Positions 63,392 to 64,000 of a DNA stretch of 64,000 bases are shown here, piece after piece (positions within the stretch are counted from its first letter, which is position 1; every line of letters starts with the position of its first letter). A program made the position numbers and the translations under genes. This DNA comes from Chrysogorgia sp. JL179-B06 (taxonomy: Eukaryota; Cnidaria; Anthozoa; Scleralcyonacea; Chrysogorgiidae). The notes under the pieces were generated by a model, which worked only from the letters and a program-made list of their open reading frames with translations, made no database searches and was not told where the DNA came from. The DNA lies in NCBI GenBank assembly GCA_035772405.1, contig JAYKKM010000263.1, positions 3,036,001-3,100,000 of the forward strand, read 5' to 3'.

Positions 63392-63831
63392 TATTGTATG
63401 TTTTCTTTGACGGCGTACTCAATTTTTATAGTGTTTTGAAATGTGTGACATCCTCAAGGGAATAGAGTTGAAGACAGTACAGGCGAATTGTATGGTAACA
63501 GGTTAGTTAGCACATACAACGAGAGTGACATTATTAAACGTGTAAATTAATATCCTTTTGTTCGTATTGACAGTTTAGTTATGCTTATTGAACTTGTGTA
63601 AATGCTATTGAAATTGACCTTTATTCTTAAGTGAACAATTCATGTAATTGAAAATTAATAAATGTTAATGATATTCTGCTCGTTTAAATGAATATACCAA
63701 AGTTTTATTGATGTATCGCCAAATGTTATTGACTGTTTGTTTGTGTTTAATGCGGGGCAGAAGGTGTACTAAATATTCTGTTCCTGTTCTATCACAGCTC
63801 TTTAAATCCATCTAGCAAAAGACGTCAGTAC

Positions 63832-64000
63832 TTGCTTTGCATTAGTCACCTTGAATGACCTTCACCTTTGGTTGATAGTGAAACCGTTTTTTTGGGAAAA
63901 AGATACAATTAAGATTTTTGGGTTTTTTTTTTTTTAAAATGATATATATTTTTATTTTTATAGGGTGGGAATTGTCCTAGTGTGTGGAAATGGGAAGAAT
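63832..64000. other. flanking sequence, no feature
   Basis: AT-rich sequence with a T run near 63925. Nothing recognised. Confidence 0.3.

Larger units (their letters stand above)
61868..63831. mobile_element. Tc1/mariner-superfamily transposon with about 0.4 kb inverted ends
   Basis: The ends at about 61868-62250 and 63530-63831 are inverted copies, with landmarks TGCTAGATGG / CCATCTAGCA, CACCTTCTGCCCCGCATTAA and CAATACGAACAAAAGGATAT. The left end has an extra hairpin of 54 bp. The centre carries one intact transposase gene on the minus strand. The exact termini and the TA duplication were not resolved. Confidence 0.85.

Overview
The window is eukaryotic, intron-bearing, AT-rich DNA, most likely from a cnidarian and probably an anthozoan. 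That guess rests on the mix of mobile elements (L2/CR1-like LINEs, Penelope-like elements, DIRS, a Kolobok transposon, Helitron relics) and on a remembered likeness of several predicted proteins to cnidarian repeat-encoded families. No ribosomal RNA, tRNA, operon or conserved single-copy host gene was recognised. Nearly everything that can be explained is mobile DNA, much of it nested. || Layout. 0.4-6.8 kb: seven small symmetric phase-1 exons on the minus strand, several duplicated with their introns. 9.3-11.5 kb: a terminal exon of unknown type and a broken tyrosine-recombinase-like gene. 12.1-16.9 kb: an element with about 1 kb inverted arms, each ending inward in a minisatellite, that encloses a zinc-finger plus packaging-ATPase-like gene (frameshifted) and an acidic ORF, with a hAT-like MITE lodged inside. 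17.2-18.9 kb: a direct repeat, then a 1.1 kb transposon with a 9-bp target duplication that holds a helicase fragment. 21.0-25.2 kb: a Helitron relic split by an L2-like LINE. 25.8-29.4 kb: a second LINE with a 2A-like motif. 29.6-32.2 kb: Penelope-like sequences, AT microsatellites and a mariner relic. || 32.5-39.0 kb is the best-preserved unit: a 6.5 kb Kolobok transposon flanked by TTAA, with a multi-exon THAP/DDE transposase gene on the minus strand and a three-exon P2X7-tail-like gene on the plus strand. It sits inside the GIY-YIG coding part of an older Penelope-like element whose downstream tail holds a complete hammerhead ribozyme fold. || 39.6-45.1 kb: a decaying SANT/Myb-like gene, nested hairpins and a badly decayed transposase-like gene. 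45.9-48.8 kb: a Ty3/gypsy relic with integrase ahead of reverse transcriptase (Gmr1-like order) and one LTR. 48.9-52.2 kb: LINE and DIRS fragments. 52.7-53.0 kb: a hairpin MITE. 54.9-59.8 kb: a DIRS retrotransposon. 58.9-60.4 kb: two tandem-repeat blocks. 60.5-61.8 kb: an unrecognised intact 333-codon ORF with its own TATA-like site and leader intron. 61.9-63.8 kb: a Tc1/mariner-superfamily transposon with an intact transposase. || The genes do not form a pathway. They are parts of separate selfish elements, and the nesting gives a relative order: the Penelope element is older than Kolobok, which is older than the hAT MITE in its intron; the Helitron is older than LINE 1.
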